Below, piece by piece: positions 29,239 through 41,200 of a stretch of DNA of 64,000 nt. The position numbers and the translations under genes were made by a program. Where the stretch lies: contig NC_088319.1 in assembly GCF_910592395.1 (NCBI RefSeq), forward strand, positions 10,106,001-10,170,000, in the 5' to 3' direction. The notes under the pieces are model-generated. The model saw only the letters and a program-made list of their open reading frames with translations. It made no database searches and was not told the origin of the DNA. The first letter of the stretch is position 1; each line of letters opens with the position of its first letter. This stretch comes from Lineus longissimus (lineage: Eukaryota; Nemertea; Pilidiophora; Heteronemertea; Lineidae).

Positions 29239-29480
29239 AGTAATAGGGAAACTTGTAGTTTTATCCATGTTACGTATTTTAGTTAGTTTGGTAGATTTGG
29301 GAAAACCCCAAAGACCCCCCAGTGTTAACAGAAATTTTCCATGTTGGGTTTTTGGTAGTGTTTGTGGGTTAAAACAATGAATTCTTGACAAATGTACATG
29401 AATAATGATGAAGGGTGAAGTTTTTTGCCGATGATTCTAGGTTTTGTCGTAGATAGTCGTACATACGTTTCCCTATTACT
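29239..29480 (-). repeat. Polinton right terminal inverted repeat
   Basis: This is the reverse complement of 4434-4674 with few differences. The outer end is CCCTATTACT followed by the duplicated target GACAAA. The inner end again carries AGTAATAGGGAAAC, so each repeat is bounded by an inverted 14-mer. Confidence 0.93.
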
Positions 29481-29486
29481 GACAAA
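29481..29486. repeat. Polinton target-site duplication, right
   Basis: GACAAA is identical to 4428-4433 and confirms the right boundary. Confidence 0.9.
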
Positions 29487-29862
29487 ATCGACAAAAAGTC
29501 ATGATTTTGCAGCCAACAGCACCAAATTCAAAGACCAGCCCAGGCCAGAATAAGCAAGCTATGGAGCTGAAAATTTAGGATGTGATTTAGGAATATCTTT
29601 GCTGCTTAGGGCACACTTTCAGAATCAAGGCCTAAGTAGTTTCAAAGAAATTACAAAATGAATGGCAACACAACAAGACTTGTAAAAATGAAACCGAACT
29701 TAGACCGGGGCTAGGTTGACTCATATTTGGGTCAAATTAAGTTTTTTTCTCATAATTTTAGCTTGTTTTGACCTTAAATCATCAGCAATACAATATTCTA
29801 AATGAATTAGAGTGATTTGAGCACATTCAAATTTTTCACTAAATTGACCCAAAATGTAGTGT

Positions 29863-30311
29863 AAATGGAGGCAAGACTACAATTGATTTTTTAAGCCTTT
29901 TAGCAGTTAAATTGTCAATGTTTGACCGCGACGCATCAAATACTGCGTGGGGTTGTGAATCTGAAATTTAGATTATGTTATTCCGGACAGTCGGGCAAGT
30001 AAATGGTGAAAAATAAACTGGTGATTGACCACGGAAATTTTTTGATAATCGACAAATTAGATATTTGATATTTCCACTCTTTTCAGCCAACTGGCAGAAA
30101 AAACTCAAAACACCAAAACACTGTTACCCAATTAGCAAAATTCGAAATTAATTTTTTCATCAAATAATTTTTTTATATCTGTAGACTTGCCACAACAAAT
30201 ATTTTTTCAATACCTCTCAAAATATGTACTTGAGAGTTAAAAACATGCACTCGTCTAATTGATAGGCCTCGACCCTCCAACCTATGAATATTCATTAGTG
30301 GTCTTGTCTCA
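29863..30311 (+). repeat. Dispersed 0.44-kb repeat, right copy
   Basis: Same orientation as 3825-4266 and closely similar throughout. The flanking 29487-29862 and 30312-30898 show no gene, only AT-rich host sequence and a G14-type run near 30664. Confidence 0.7.
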
Positions 30312-31238
30312 GATTTCATAATTTCTATCGAAGTAGCCATTACGACAATGAAGCATTGGCACGACCACGTAATCATAGAACTTGTCCATGGCACGACATA
30401 ATTATCTTATCACAGTATCACTTTCTCTCTGAAAGAAAAAACGCTGTGAATTGCACTGAAGGCCACGTACCTGTAATAAAGTTTTAAGCCGTTTTCCCTT
30501 TAAAACAGTACTTTCTACATGCTCATAACTTTTTCCGAAACGTAATCTGGGAGGAACGCTTTCAAAGCCAAATAGACCTATCCTAGCCTGTCAAACCATG
30601 AAATTTTCGTTGTACATGTATACGTTATGCATGATAATTTCAGGGTTTGGGGGGTCTGAACTTGGGGGGGGGGGGGGTTTTTGACGGCTTTTAACCCGCG
30701 AGTCAGCTTTTTCACCACGACGGGTTAAATGGAGCCTCAAAACCACAAAAGTAGGCTAATTGGACTGAAACTTCATCATTTTCTTCATTTTAAACACACC
30801 TTATGGTGAGACCACGCATTGATCTCAAACTGAACTATGTACAACCGTGTGCTGATTGGTTTAATACAGGTGCGTGACCTGAAAGCGGCGCAGAAGTGGC
30901 AGGAAGTTCGGTTGCCATATGACGGTGTAACCACTAAGAGTAGTTTAAATCCAGAAACGTACAAAGCTGATTTCACAATGTGAACACGTTTTTACGAATA
31001 CACCTTGAAAACATTAGAAAATCTATTCATAGGCGAGAGACCTTTCTTTGGGAAATTGTTAAGTTTTTTAAAACTTCTGTCGCCAAAGCAGACAATTTCG
31101 ATGGGTCCTCCGGCATTGGTTCACAACTATTGCTGATCTGCTGATTAATAATTTGTAGGATCCTTGCATTCTGCCTTTGCGCAAAAATGGATTGTAAGGC
31201 CTAACGCTGAATTTGAAATACTGTACTATACTAAGATA

Positions 31239-32853
31239 CACTGTTGGGAAAAATGGTTGTCACCCCTGCGATGGCAGATATGATTTCATATCCATTTTTA
31301 ATTTATTTTGATATGGTAAACATTAATGAGTGGAAACTTAGCAGTTGTACACACATGGTATTAGCGGGTGTTTTTGGACCACAAACTTGCACGTGTTTGC
31401 CATCAATTGTTTATTAATTGACATTTTATCTACGGAGGCTCATCAGGGACCTATACTATGGAAAACATCTTTGTCATTGTTTCACTCTGTTCTCTCCATC
31501 TGACCAGATTTGATTGTCCAAATTGATAGGAATTGCACAATTGGGTAATTTCTCACTGCTTGCATACCTAATATCGCGTATTGCCCCCACGGGCTGCAAT
31601 GAGCGCTGCAATTCGTCGGGACATGCTTGTAACGAGGCTTTGTATCCTTCGTTGGGGGATTTCGCCCCAAAACGGATCACCATGGTCGGCAAGGTTCTGA
31701 GGCTGAGGGTCCAAATTTTCGAGTTCTCTGCCGATATGGTCCCACAGGTGCTCTATGGGGTTCATATCCGTAAGGCTGTAAGGAGGCAAGTCCAGACGGT
31801 TGACGTCTTGTTCGTGCAAGAAATTGTTCACTATTGCTGCTCTGTGGGGTCTGGCGTTGTCGTCTGCAAGTGTCCAGTTGTTGCCGAAGTGGGCCCTTGC
31901 TTCTGGCAGCACGTGATCTCGGAGGATCTCCAAGCAGAGGAGACCGTTTACATTTTGCTCTAGGACGCGGACTGCAGTTTTTCCATGATAATGAATGGCG
32001 CCCCAGATATGGAATGAACCACCTCCAAATGGAACACGCAGGCCTACACAGTCTTCCCGAAGCTGCTCGCCTGGTAATCGACGAACTCTGACCCTGCCAT
32101 CAACACGGAACAGCAAGAAACGGGACTCGTCACCAAAGACGATGTGGCGCCACATTTCGTCCGGCACGTCAGCATGCGCTCTCGCCCACAGAAGCCGTCG
32201 ACGTTTTGCCGCATCTGTCAATTTTGGACAGACTACCTGCCTTCTTGCATGATACCCGGCAGCAATCAGCCTACGGTTTACCGTTGTCCGACTAGCGTCA
32301 ACATTATCCAGGTTGTACCAGTCATTGTGCAGCTGTGTCGTCGTTTTCTTACGATCTGCACGGCAACGACGCAAGAGATGACGGTCGTCTCTTTCATTAG
32401 AGATGCGAGGACGACCAGTAGATCTCCCAACCTTTGCACCGTCCTTTTCGAAAGTCCCATCACTTCGGCGATGGCGCCAGGACCTTGCCCGCTGCGCCAC
32501 CTTCCAATGGCCTCACCTCGCTGAATTTGGCTGTATGGGCCGGGCATGACAAGTTCTGCATTGGCTCGTCAAGGAAAATCCGATAGGATTGCGTTGGTTA
32601 ACCAGGAGAATGCACAAACACCTAGTCGGCTGTGGACTAGGCATAGGACCGAAAGGACATGGTCAGCAGAAACACTCCTTTTATAGTGTCTTATTACATC
32701 ACACGACTGCCATACCCTGTGACGAAATTGAATTAGGTCACTCATGTCAATTTCAATCGAAGAATGAAAGAAACCTGACCATGATTGTGGAGAAATGTGG
32801 ATATAAACCTGAAACTCACAATTTTCTATAGGGGTGACAACCATTTTGCCCAA
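31239..32853 (-). mobile_element. Tc1/mariner transposon
   Basis: Inverted ends share TGGTTGTCACCCCT. The left end begins after TA at 31237-31238 with CACTGTTGGG. The right end reads TTTTGCCCAA and then diverges, so its terminal bases are degraded. The element interrupts segmental copy 1 and is absent from copy 2. Confidence 0.85.
31568..32547 (-). pseudogene. Tc1-type transposase, one frameshift
   Basis: The N-terminus from 32547 has a helix-turn-helix region (RGEAIGRWRSGQGPGAIAEV, then GLSKRTVQR). A one-base shift near 32450 moves to the frame carrying the catalytic core. That core has FGDESRF (first Asp), LADDNARPH (second Asp) and DMNPIEHLWD (Glu of the DDE triad). The combined length of about 326 codons is near normal for Tc1. 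Only one lesion is seen, so the copy is young. Confidence 0.88.
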
Positions 32854-33095
32854 AATTTCACGACGACCACCTCCCTTGTGCGCTGAATGTAGCTTTTCTT
32901 GCCGGAAGAACATATCCACCTTGTTTTCTGAAAATCATTGAAGATAGATATTTCATATTCCTTATTCCCGATGCTACTGATTTCGTACTGTCAATTACTT
33001 ATTTCCGATCGTTGGACTTTTATGGTTGAGATTAGTATATATGTATATATAGCACTTTACGATTATGCTTAGATTAGCCCTCACTTATTAGCGAA

Positions 33096-34323
33096 TTACT
33101 TACTAAGCCCATACGCCCGGAAAATACCTACCGGGTGAATAGCTAACCCAGTTCCTCGGAGGTCTAATTTAGTTTCACCTGCCACCATCGGTAGAATGCC
33201 ACCGCACTCAGCTGCGGGAATCCATCTTTCACGTGGGTTTCTCTTTTTTGCAAAATAAGGATAACTATAAGTTCTGATGAAGAGCCCCTGTTGAAACACA
33301 GATAGAAAAGGCTCTTTAGGGACTTTAGGTGAGACTATACGAAAACAAATATTATACCTTTAGACTTAACTTAACCTTTTCGTACACGATCTTCTGCGTA
33401 CAACTCGCGATATTCCGGTCGCACTGTGAATAATTTTCATGTGGCAAAGTTAAATAGTTTGCGTAAAAACTACCATTGATGAATAAACAATAAATAGAGA
33501 TTGGGACGTCGGTCTGTCCTCCAACAAATAGATCGTATTCGCCACTGATTCCTTGTCCCATCCGAAAAAGGTCGTTGCAGGTCTGGGCTTTCATTGCGTA
33601 CACGTTTGTCCAACTGAAAATACATTGCTTGTGTCAACAGGGCAGAAAGCTGCGATGCAGCGACAAATCTGGGTGAATGAAAACATTGAAAAGGGTCTTT
33701 TGAAGAGGGTATTAAAAAAGTTGCGTTGCCTTTTCTCAGACCGTTCAAATGATATTATCAGACGTGCACAACTCAATATATTTCAAAATGTTGCATTATA
33801 TTTTCGAGTCTTGCATGTATTCCGCTTTGGCGTGCCATACTCGCGCATTGATATGGCCCTATCAAAATACGAGTTCTAAACAGTCCAGTGAGTCCACATT
33901 TTCTTAAATGTATTGTCATAAAGCATATTTCTGTGATGGCCTGACTCTGTGAATTTAGTTAGAATCAACCACATATTGAGAATTAATTCCACTTTGATCC
34001 ATCCCAGCCATGGATTTACCACGGCAACTTGATATTTTAATAACCTCTATGTGACTTCCGGTCGTGGATGAATACATGTCTCTTCCAAAAAACGCAGTAT
34101 ACCTTTTTAATATCTCCGTCTTGCGTGCGTCGTTGCATCCTCTGACGAAGCCAAGGCAATGCCGAATACTGGGGCAATATTCATAAGCAATGCATGGTTC
34201 ATATAATGTACATATTACACTGCACGCCAGTAGACTCCTCGTATCGGCTATCAAGAGAGCAATCGCTTTAGTTTGTAGAGGATAATGACATCGGTAATAA
34301 AATTGTAATTTCGATGCCTCCAT
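33096..34323 (-). CDS. PAN/apple-like and GON-domain gene, copy 1 (partial gene model)
   Basis: Three minus-strand exons are proposed. Exon A (about 34323-34050) has LLACSVICTLYEPCIAYEY and a later C-x-G-F-V-R-G-C pattern, like a PAN/apple domain. Exon B (33613-33358, after a TTTTCAG acceptor and before a GTATAA donor) has QTCNDLF, SGEYDLF, ISIYC and YLTLPHENYSQCD. Exon C (33287-33096) joins B in phase after a CAACAG acceptor and carries YSYPYFA, ECGG and KLDLRGTGLAIHP, then a stop. B and C together match the GON domain seen at the C-terminus of ADAMTS9/20 and in secreted invertebrate proteins. The A-B junction phase is unsettled, and upstream exons or a signal peptide were not found. The product is probably extracellular. 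Confidence 0.6.
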
Positions 34324-34703
34324 CTTGTCACTTCTAGCTGGGACCCTCAGGGAATGGATTTACTTGAAATGTCAATGTTCCGACGATTAAGTTAACCTAT
34401 GAGAAGATGAGAAGACAATTCCACGGGGCAGGAGCGCAAGATCAAATAGGCCCGTCATACTTGTCTCCACATAAAGACCAAGCTGGCCTTTGGCCACAGT
34501 ATTATCGATTATCAGAAATAGTTTTTGAGCGAATGCAATTTCGAAGCAGATCATTTGGAATTTTGTTCATAACCGGTAAAACTCTGGACACAGCCCCTGA
34601 TTGCCTCAGAAGCTGCCTCGCGTAGGTATCAGAATTATTGGTCAAATATCCGACAACGAAGGGCCTCCAATACTGGGAGAAGGTAATAAATGAAGGTATA
34701 TAG

Positions 34704-35322
34704 GAGAGAGCATTACACATGGTGGAAGAAGTGGTAAAGAGGACAGGCGATTTGCAAATGGAAAAAAATGTGTTGTGGAGTGAAGTCAAGACGCAAGGTC
34801 GAATTTGGCAGATGTTTCTTTGACTGAACTGAGTAGCATTAAGAGGGTGGTTGCCTGTTGACACTTGCCTGCAACCACCCTGTTACTGTTCCAGTATACA
34901 AATCCTTTGGCGTGTTCGATATCTAGCGCCATGCTTGTGGGTAGGCTAAGCACCGGATCTCGCGCCTGGAAGTGCCTGCCTATATGAATTAAGCCCGAAC
35001 GCTCTCGCGCCAGGCCCAAGTAACAGTAAGGCAAAGTAGCGATAAAAAAGAATGACCAGACAAAATACCGGGTGAGCGTAAAGTAATCACTGACCTTATT
35101 GACCAATTTTTTTACATGATTATATCAATTACTTCCATACCTATATATTCTATGTTTGCCAAAGAACTGCAGTCTGATGCAATGAAACAAACTTGTGTAC
35201 ATCGTAATGCCGGCATTTGTAGGATCGTCTGTCATCTTTTCTCAAAATCTTATCCGGCGGCCATTTGATCTCGGGATGACACATAAAGCACTCCATATAG
35301 CCTCGGTCTGCTACGCTGTACA
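34704..35322. other. Host DNA, nothing recognised
   Basis: No gene, repeat unit or transposon end was found between the segmental copy and the Helitron-like element. Confidence 0.5.
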
Positions 35323-35389
35323 TCCAGAAGTATTAAGGTAGCAGGAAGGGTTGGGCGTTTGTGGTTTCTGAGTCTGAGGGGGTTGGTGT

Positions 35390-35453
35390 CTGTTGACTGT
35401 GCTTTAAGAGAGACTAGGCATGGCGCCAGTCTCTCTTAAAGCACAGTCAACAG
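35390..35453. repeat. 26-bp-arm perfect hairpin near the 5' end of copy A
   Basis: Arms 35390-35415 and 35428-35453 are perfectly complementary around the 12-nt loop AGGCATGGCGCC, which itself contains GGCGCC. One arm plus loop is repeated directly at about 35769-35830. The same structure recurs in the other copies. Confidence 0.95.
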
Positions 35454-38260
35454 GCATTTGGTCTCAGTATTTGGGTTTTGATTGCCATGACTGTACCCCT
35501 GTAAAAGTCAGAGGAGGAGAAGTTTGGAATGATGAAAGCATTGAAGAAGAAGAAATGTTATTATTGAGGAAAGCAAAATTTATTATGAGACTAGAAGGCA
35601 GTGTCCTGACTTGATTATTTTGAAAATGGCGGTCTGAACACATTAAAAGGTGGAACATGGCATTTTATCGACTTTGAAGTGTTCCGCAGTTAAAGGGAGA
35701 CTATAGGCAGCAGCTAGGTAGGCAAGATAAAGTCATACAAATTTGCCAATAGGGGTCAGTCATATCTCTAGGCATGGCGCCAGTCTCTCTTAAAGCACAG
35801 TCAACAGGCATTTGGTCTTAGTATTTGGGTAAGTACAAAATCAAGGCAGCTCAGAGAGCAATGATTGAACGATGCTGTGGACAAGTCCAAGGATACTGCA
35901 TCAGTCACGACCAACTTCTCATCGGAAAGCGTCACCACCAGCATATTCAATGTTTAGTTCCAACCTGTACCAGTCCAATGCACGCCTGTCATGGTCAGCA
36001 GTGGTCAGCTTAGCGCGATATGGAACATTCTTCCGAAACTCAAGCGAGGGAAGTCTGCTCATTAGCCTATCTCGCGCACTGCTCCTTCTTGTCAAACATC
36101 GTAGTGAAATCGTGGTACAGTGGGGCGTCCTCGAGGATTGCAGCTGGTCGGACAGACGTGAGGTGGAATGTGGGCGGCTGCACTTCTTCGTTGATGTGCG
36201 ATGGCAGATAGCACAGTTGTTGCGTTGCATGACAGCTGAAAGTGAATGTGATATCATAGAACTGAGGCGTTTGCAATGAGACTATAGGCGAAGTAGAAGC
36301 AAGGAGTGAAATGGGCCATCTTCCAGTGACTAATATACAGAGTAAGGGCACTGGGTGTTGTTAGATTCAGCATTGAATGTATTCCTCGTACAAGCGTGAA
36401 TAGTGTGGACATACAGTGAGAGGTGAGAGACCCCTATTGACTACTTCTTGTAACTTTATCTTGGATATTATATTAGTATTGAACTTCTAGCCATGGAATA
36501 TGAAGAAATTGAAGTTGTACTTGTAGGCATGGAATATGAAAAATTATTCAACGGTGAAAGACATTATTCCATGAGGCTTTGCCGTGATCGCAAAGGACGC
36601 GACGCGATTGGTTCACATGCTAATGAGGTATGATAATGATAATTACCTCTATAATGCTACTTGGATAGCGACTGTGTCGTTGACTGCAACAGTGGTCAAT
36701 GTCAATGTGTGCCTGTAATGTCAATGAAGTATGATGAGGTGATGACGATAGTGCAATTATTAAATATTGGCAAGAGATCATACTGCAACATAGGTCTTGT
36801 TTTTGACAGATGACTGTGCGACATTCCCATTGGGTCTTGTTAGAGTCAGCGCTGCATGTATTCCTTGTACAAGCTTGAATAGTTGTGATGGACTTTGAGG
36901 GGTGAGAGACCCCTATCGGCTACTTCGTCTAACTTTATCTTGCCTACCTAGCTGCTAGCAATAGTGCCCCTTTATCAAGACTGAAACCCACTGTGTTTTA
37001 GAATCAGCAGTGAGCACTGTGTGTAACATGGTGGAGGCAGCGGAGATAATAACTGTGTCGAAAGTATTGTTATAGGGCCTTCCCTAGGCCCATGGGGTTA
37101 AATTTACAATCCACGATTGAAAAGACGTAGTTTGATCGCATTCAACTATAAATCCATTGAACAGTTGTGTTCCTTTAGTCAACCGATGACCTTTTGTTGG
37201 GCCATGATCGGGGATTGTAAACTGTAAATGTATTATGGACTGGGAGATGGGGGAAACACAAGTGAAACTGAAATAGACCAAAACAAGTGATTTTGGGGCT
37301 TTGGTTTAGACGCATGCCCCACATGCGCCATGCGGGATTATACGGTTCATGTGAACTTGTTGACATCTACATGATCTAGTGCTGTTATTGGTCATGGTAC
37401 ATGGTAGGCCTAATCATCATGGCTATATGTTTCAGGAAAAGCTCGGAGTAAAATGAACTGCCGATGAATAATGATGTTGTTCATGTTTAGGCCTACCATG
37501 TTTACTAGTACATAGCCATAGGGTATGCACTGGCCAGTGCACTTTCTGCACGTCGTCATGGTCATGTACGTGATACCTTGCATATTTTGTTTTTTGAATC
37601 CGCATGCTTTTTGGGCAAAATCACTTGTACCAACACTAATGAATAATGTCTTCTTATCCCTATGACTCCATACACAGTGAGGGCATTGTCCCATTCCCAT
37701 CAAATGGTAACTTATTGTACCGTATTAGGGTGGAAGTTGGGAAGCAGACACCTACCGTTGCACGCCTGTCATAATCAGTAGTGATGAGCTTAGCGCGATA
37801 TGGAACATTCTTCAGAAACTCAAGCGAAGGAAGTCTGCTCATTAGCATATCTCGCGCACTGCTCCTTCTTGTCAAACATCGTAGTGAAATCGTAATGGAA
37901 AACGTCTGGCTTTGCGCCAGACGTTGAGACTAATAAGTGAAGAACTGATAGGTAAAGAACTTCTACTTGCGCGAGACTGCTCTGATAAAATTATCATTGC
38001 AGAGACTACGGTGACGTACACATATATTTTTTACAATCAAAAATGCCCTCAAAAGACGACATGGAATGATTATTTTATTGATATTTCCTACTATATACCT
38101 TCCAATTATCACTTTATACAAATAGATCGGCGTTAGGTCGCATGCTTTTCTTTCCTGGTGACACTATAAAGCAAAATAGTTGCAACCCCGTAAATGCGCT
38201 ATAAGTCCAATAATAAGTGACGGTGACCCGTTATAAATGTTTCGCCAGCTTCGCTTTTTT

Positions 38261-38273
38261 GCCGCTACGCGGC
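38261..38273. repeat. 3'-terminal hairpin of the Helitron-like element
   Basis: The stem GCCGC/GCGGC encloses the loop TAC. It is located 16 nt before the 3' terminus and conserved in the copies ending at 54300 and 60396 (reverse orientation). Confidence 0.85.
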
Positions 38274-38289
38274 GCGTTGGGCCCTTGCG

Positions 38290-41200
38290 TCGAGGCTATG
38301 TGCTACCTCGAAAAAAGCCAGGAATTCCAGCCTAAACGCATTTAAGCTAAAGCCATGATGAAAAACAGGAAAACCCCTCGGTGTAAAAATACTTTGACGT
38401 CACAATGCTAGCCAACCAATCAGGTCATTGCTTCGTCAATCATTTTCGCAATGGCACCTCGCACTTCGTCCTTCTGAGCTTATTCTTCATCATAATCTCA
38501 TATAGGATTTGTAAAACCTAATAAAGGAATAAAGGAATCCTAATAAAATCATGATTGTTAGCGGGATCCTATATATAAGTGGAATAGGTATCCTACATAA
38601 AGCTGGTTTCGGAATTGTATATGCTTGGTAACAGAATCCTGAATAGGCTTAGCAATAGCATCTTATTCAGACACTTGTTAACGGAATGTCAGCGGAATCC
38701 TACATATGCTTGGTAAGAGAATCAATGTTGTTAGCACGCTTATGAAAATACAATACGGATTATCTTCGCTTTTATTACTTTCCCATGAAAAAATGCTCAC
38801 TGGGCTCTGGAAGCGGTATCAGTAGGCGAGACAATATTAATTGCGTTTCTTTGGGGATCAGATTTAAGTCAGAGTTTTGAGATGAAGGCTCAATGACAAT
38901 GGTCAAAATAATGCACTCTGAAAAATAATTAGTAAAGTAAAATAGTTATAGTGTAAAATAACTAAAAGTTTCTAGTTATTTTTACTACTCTGTACCGAAT
39001 GTGAAATTAGATATTTAAACTATCAAAATAGCAATTCTTAGCCATTTTGACCCTCTCCGTACGAGAAATGGCCCTCTTTTTCGCCAGGCCTGAGATGGGA
39101 CTGGCCGAATATAAGTTTCTCTTAGACAAAGCAAGTTTGGGGCATGTCATATCGACATCGATCTTTTGAACAGGATGACCAGATTCCTCTTACTAGCTGT
39201 TTCATTTCCACTGGCTGTTTGGTTCGTGCTCAGGTGAATTTGAAACGTTTTAAACTTATTTCATAGTTGATGAAATAGGAACTACCAGATTGAGGTGTTT
39301 TTTTTAATCAACAATGGAATCAATGGATGTAGATTACCTTGATGGATGCCTTACATTTCCCCTGTATCAAAAATCCCCAGTTCAGGATTAGGTTCTTTAA
39401 AATGAGAATGATTTAAAACCCAACGGCGAATTCTTTCACGTTTTGGTAATGGTAACACAGCGCGGAATGTCTTTTTACGTCCGTCGTACAATTTTCGGCG
39501 GCAGCTCCCCGACCCCCTGAAGAAATGGCCTCAGAACCCCGCTCCCAAAGTTAGTGTCTTGTCCAAGCTGTCGGCTGCCCAGTCACGTCCTATTCTACAT
39601 AAGTAGTTTCCATCAACAAATTGCACAAAAAAGGAAAAGTTCAAAATCCACCTTCGTCGCCCCTTTGAAACAATTCTATTCGCGGCTATCCGACGGTAAA
39701 GTACTAGAAAATTCAAAAGCGATTGACGGAAGGGTATTATTGCAAGATAGTTTTCATTTTAGGCAAGTGCCTAGTTCCATTTTCTCAGCTCAGATGGCTG
39801 CACCTGATAGTGACGACAAACGACTCAAACTGATATGACAATGTCATTTGAAATGTAAAGTCTCGCTACACTACAGCAATCCAACACATCCCCCCCCCCC
39901 CCGTGGTAGACAGGCTATCTATCGAATTGCGCTACACTACAGAAATCCAACACGTCCCCAGTGGTAGCAGGCTATCTATCGAACTTTGCTGCACTTCAGC
40001 AATCCAACACCTCCCCAGCGGTCGACAGGCTATCTATCGAATTTCGCTGCACTACAGCAATCCAACACTATTACCGACAGCCTGTATATACTGTTAGCAT
40101 CATTCATCAATGTGGTCGATGCAGAGTTTAAAGAAAAATAGGCAGTGATAATCGAATTGATCGAAAGTCACTATGCGTATTGTACAATCGATATCGGTCA
40201 ATTCAGATCTTGGTTCAAATAACGTCTTTCTTTCAATTACTTCAACATGTTTAAGAGTATGACATGCTGCTCTCTAGACGTACGGAAATGCAACACTTCT
40301 CGCTCACCTTGGGCAGGATGTCTATTGAACTTCGCAGCGCTAATTTTGAATAGCAAATTGCTATGAAAAATTTCAAGAGTTTGAACAAAGCACAGACCAT
40401 GGCTTGATACTGCACGGCTAAAGTATATTCACTTATAGTCAGGATGTTTGTCTTATTTCGCTGAGCACATCTGTACATAGCAAAACAATGCTTTTGACAC
40501 GTTCAGGAAGCCAGGTAGGTCAGGCGAAGCCCAGGATTTCCCAGTACAACTGCAGGTCGCTCAAATCACGGAACAAAAATCCTGACATAGGCTGGAAATG
40601 ACGTACCGTCTTACTATCAGGGTAACGTTAAAGCGGCAATGAGCGGCTTTTTACTTCAATAGATTTATTCTTCTTCTGTTCCATTTGCACACTATACTTC
40701 TGAAAGTTATGGACGGTTAATAAGCGCGCAGCAGAAAAGCCGAAGGCTTTTCTGCGAAGCGCTACTATGGTTAACGTGCATACGACGTCATCCAATGTAA
40801 ACAATGTTTCTCAAGTCCATGGATTCGTTTCAAATGGCTTAAATTTGACTTAAAATGGCCGCCAGAAGAGATAAACGCGCGAAAGTAGTAACTCGACTAT
40901 TCTGAGCTCCGAGAGAGAACCAGACGATTATTCTCACTGTTTTTTAATCAAACTTCAATTTCTGGGAGTTTACCCCCCGACATATGTGTTTTGATTTTTG
41001 AGACTTTAGTAATGATATCCAAAAGATGCTTAAAATGGATATAATCCCGAAATAATGAAGCAAAAGACAGGCAGGCGTTCCGAAAAAAAAAATGTTATTT
41101 TGAGATTTCAATAAACCTTTTGAACGAATTCCACATGGGCCGTGGTGGGATCCGAAGACACCTTAAGGAGGAATGCATGTTTTTATGGGGTACCATTGGT

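Larger units (their letters stand above)
4434..29480. mobile_element. Polinton/Maverick element, 25 kb, structurally complete but inactivated
   Basis: The element is defined by inverted repeats of about 241 bp, AG...CT ends and a perfect 6-bp duplication GACAAA. Inside are the Polinton hallmark genes: protein-primed PolB, DDE integrase with chromodomain, A32-like packaging ATPase, candidate capsid proteins and membrane proteins. Most genes lie on the minus strand. The ATPase and the three genes at the left end lie on the plus strand. I found no gene resembling the Ulp1/adenain-type maturation protease common in these elements. Four younger transposons sit inside it, and several genes have stops or frameshifts. 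The copy therefore cannot act autonomously, although most structural reading frames remain open. Confidence 0.95.
30899..34703 (+). repeat. Segmental duplication, copy 1
   Basis: This is homologous in direct orientation to 49112-53316. Matching begins at AAGTTCGGTTGCCATATGACGG and ends near GAGAAGGTAATAAATGA. Private differences are the Tc1 element (copy 1) and two transposons plus a segment of about 170 bp (copy 2). Both copies carry the PAN-GON gene. Similarity is high enough to align by eye through introns and flanks, so the duplication is fairly recent. Confidence 0.85.
35323..38289 (+). mobile_element. Helitron-like non-autonomous element, copy A
   Basis: The element starts TCCAGAAGTATTAAGG and ends GGGCCCTTGCG, between an A (35322) and a T (38290), with no target duplication. 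A GC-rich hairpin, GCCGC-TAC-GCGGC, lies 16 nt from the 3' end. A 5'-TC start, A/T target, 3' hairpin and lack of duplication match Helitrons. The 3' end is not the canonical CTRR, so the family may be a divergent lineage. There is no Rep/helicase frame. Internal direct repeats occur, for example about 105 bp at 36018 and 37790. Confidence 0.72.

Noticed and set aside
36067-36351. Small frames conserved among Helitron-like copies (also at 56407 and 62518)
   Set aside because: They overlap one another in several frames and are conserved because the DNA copies are recent. There is no codon-level evidence of selection.
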